From contig CALLUJ010000109.1 in assembly GCA_938011245.1 (NCBI GenBank), positions 1 to 63,264 on the forward strand: a DNA stretch of 63,264 nt, read 5' to 3'. Shown here one piece after another: positions 62,129 through 63,264 of this stretch (its first letter is position 1; each line of letters starts with the position of its first letter). Both the position numbers and the translations under genes were made by a program. This stretch comes from an uncultured Aquimarina sp. Lineage in GTDB: Bacteria > Bacteroidota > Bacteroidia > Flavobacteriales > Flavobacteriaceae. The notes below the pieces were generated by a model. That model was not told the origin of the DNA, did not search any database, and saw only the letters and a list, made by a program, of their open reading frames with translations.

Positions 62129-63264
62129 ATTTTTTTAATTTTATTGAAATCAAAACCAGTTAAATGTAGATGGTGATGATGTCTATATTTTACACCTCCA
62201 GTTGTTTTTTTCATATGTTTCGTATGTGGTAAGAGCGTGTTCGTTTTTACTTTTTGAATAATTTTATTTTTTGTTTTTTATCTAAAACCTCTTTTTCTAT
62301 TTCCCTTTCAAAATTTTCCGAATACATCTTTGAAGTTACGCCCCAACCAAATTTGAAAAGAGCATTATTAAATTTGACTTGTCTTTCATAATCAAAATGA
62401 TTATCCTGCAGAACTGTTTTTTGACCATTTTTATTAATACTCAAATATCTTAAATCTCCTTTTTCGCCATTAATGTGAGATGAACTGCCTCCTGCTGTAT
62501 TACCATTCTTTATACTAAAACCATTAAACCCTAAATCTTCTATACTTTCTTCAATCATTGCGCCTAGCAATCCAGCAAAACAATCGGGATTAATATACCA
62601 TCTTTGAGAATCGCTATTCCAAGTTGAAAATTTGAATTTTATATTTTTCGAACTATACGATTTTATATCCTTTGAATAAGCTAACAAAACAAAACTTTCA
62701 GAACTAGAAACTATATCTTTTTTAATATGTTTTTTAGTCCTTTCTATTTTTGCTTCACCTAAGAAATGTTTATTATTATTAGAATCAAAATAATAGTACA
62801 AAACCTTTTTAGGCTCTTTTTCTTTAGTTTTTTCAATTCTTCCATCATGGTATATATTATATTCCAAAGTTGAATTACTTTTCAATTCAAACCAATTTCC
62901 ATCACTATCTAGCCATAGATTTTTGATTGCTTCGCCACGTATTTCGCCACCTTCGCTATCACCATGGTAGTTGATGTTTATTTCTTCTTGCCCAGGAACG
63001 GTATGTCCTTCCACAAGCAGATATAAAGGTGTTTTTTTGTCTTTCCCTTCTAAGGCTTTTTGCCAAGCTTCTTTTTTGGTCTTGTCGTTATGGTCTATTT
63101 GGAGTTTATAGATCGCTGTTTCGGCATAGTCATCTACATTTATATAATGCTTTTCGCACAGCGCACCTACTTTTACTTCGCCTTTGGTTTTATAATTACC
63201 ATCTTCATCTTTAAAGGTAATTAGCCCGTCTTTTTCTTCAATACCTTTTTCTTTGCCTTGTTTT
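62126..63264 (-). CDS. C-terminal part of a large polymorphic-effector-like protein (5' end off-window; apparent frameshift near 62255-62290)
   Basis: Frame is open from the window edge (KQGKEKGIEEKDGLITFKDEDG...WQKALEGKDKKTPLYLLVEGHTVPGQEEINI) to the stop at 62247; another frame continues KIIQKVKTNTLLPHTKHMKKTTGGVKYRHHHHLHLTGFDFNKIKKI*. Confidence 0.6.

Noticed and set aside
1-63264. CRISPR array or cas genes
   Set aside because: No regularly spaced direct repeats and no Cas-like proteins found on either strand.
1-63264. Integron (intI plus canonical attC array)
   Set aside because: Palindromic repeats near accessory genes are attC-like in shape, but no integrase is present and core-site consensus is not met; kept only as a hypothesis in findings.

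Overview
Flavobacteriia-type (Bacteroidota) chromosomal window, about 63 kb, AT-rich. The core is ordinary housekeeping: patatin-like phospholipase, M1 peptidase, recG, FAD/Fe-S oxidoreductase, pdxH, sixA-ppk1-ppx, a cold-shock protein, tatA-like, carB, rpmH, rpsU, split transketolase, tgt, LptF/G-like, MCE/MlaD, Fe-S/CCG oxidoreductase pair, lysA, mazG, murB, an aminotransferase, acyl-CoA ligase, a galactofuranose/LPS glycosylation cluster, a PAS histidine kinase and parC/parE. Accessory DNA lies at both edges and in several mobile-element graveyards (1-3.6 kb, 22.2-23.5 kb, 30.9-32.0 kb, 39.6-40.45 kb, 42.26-43.25 kb, 60.7-63.26 kb). Main points for follow-up: (i) imperfect palindromes or related repeats abutting small SUKH, HEPN and lipoprotein genes at both edges, a cassette-like architecture; (ii) the C-terminus of a large polymorphic-effector-like protein at the right edge, ending in HHHHLHL in another frame and overlapping a lipoprotein gene by ATGA (candidate effector-immunity locus); (iii) a secreted 81-aa tandem-repeat protein truncated by an IS1595 remnant; (iv) an rpsU leader with a strong Shine-Dalgarno in a phylum that largely ignores SDs; (v) a beta-helix/T9SS protein with a repeated WERF module. 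Everything is from reading the sequence; no database search was run.
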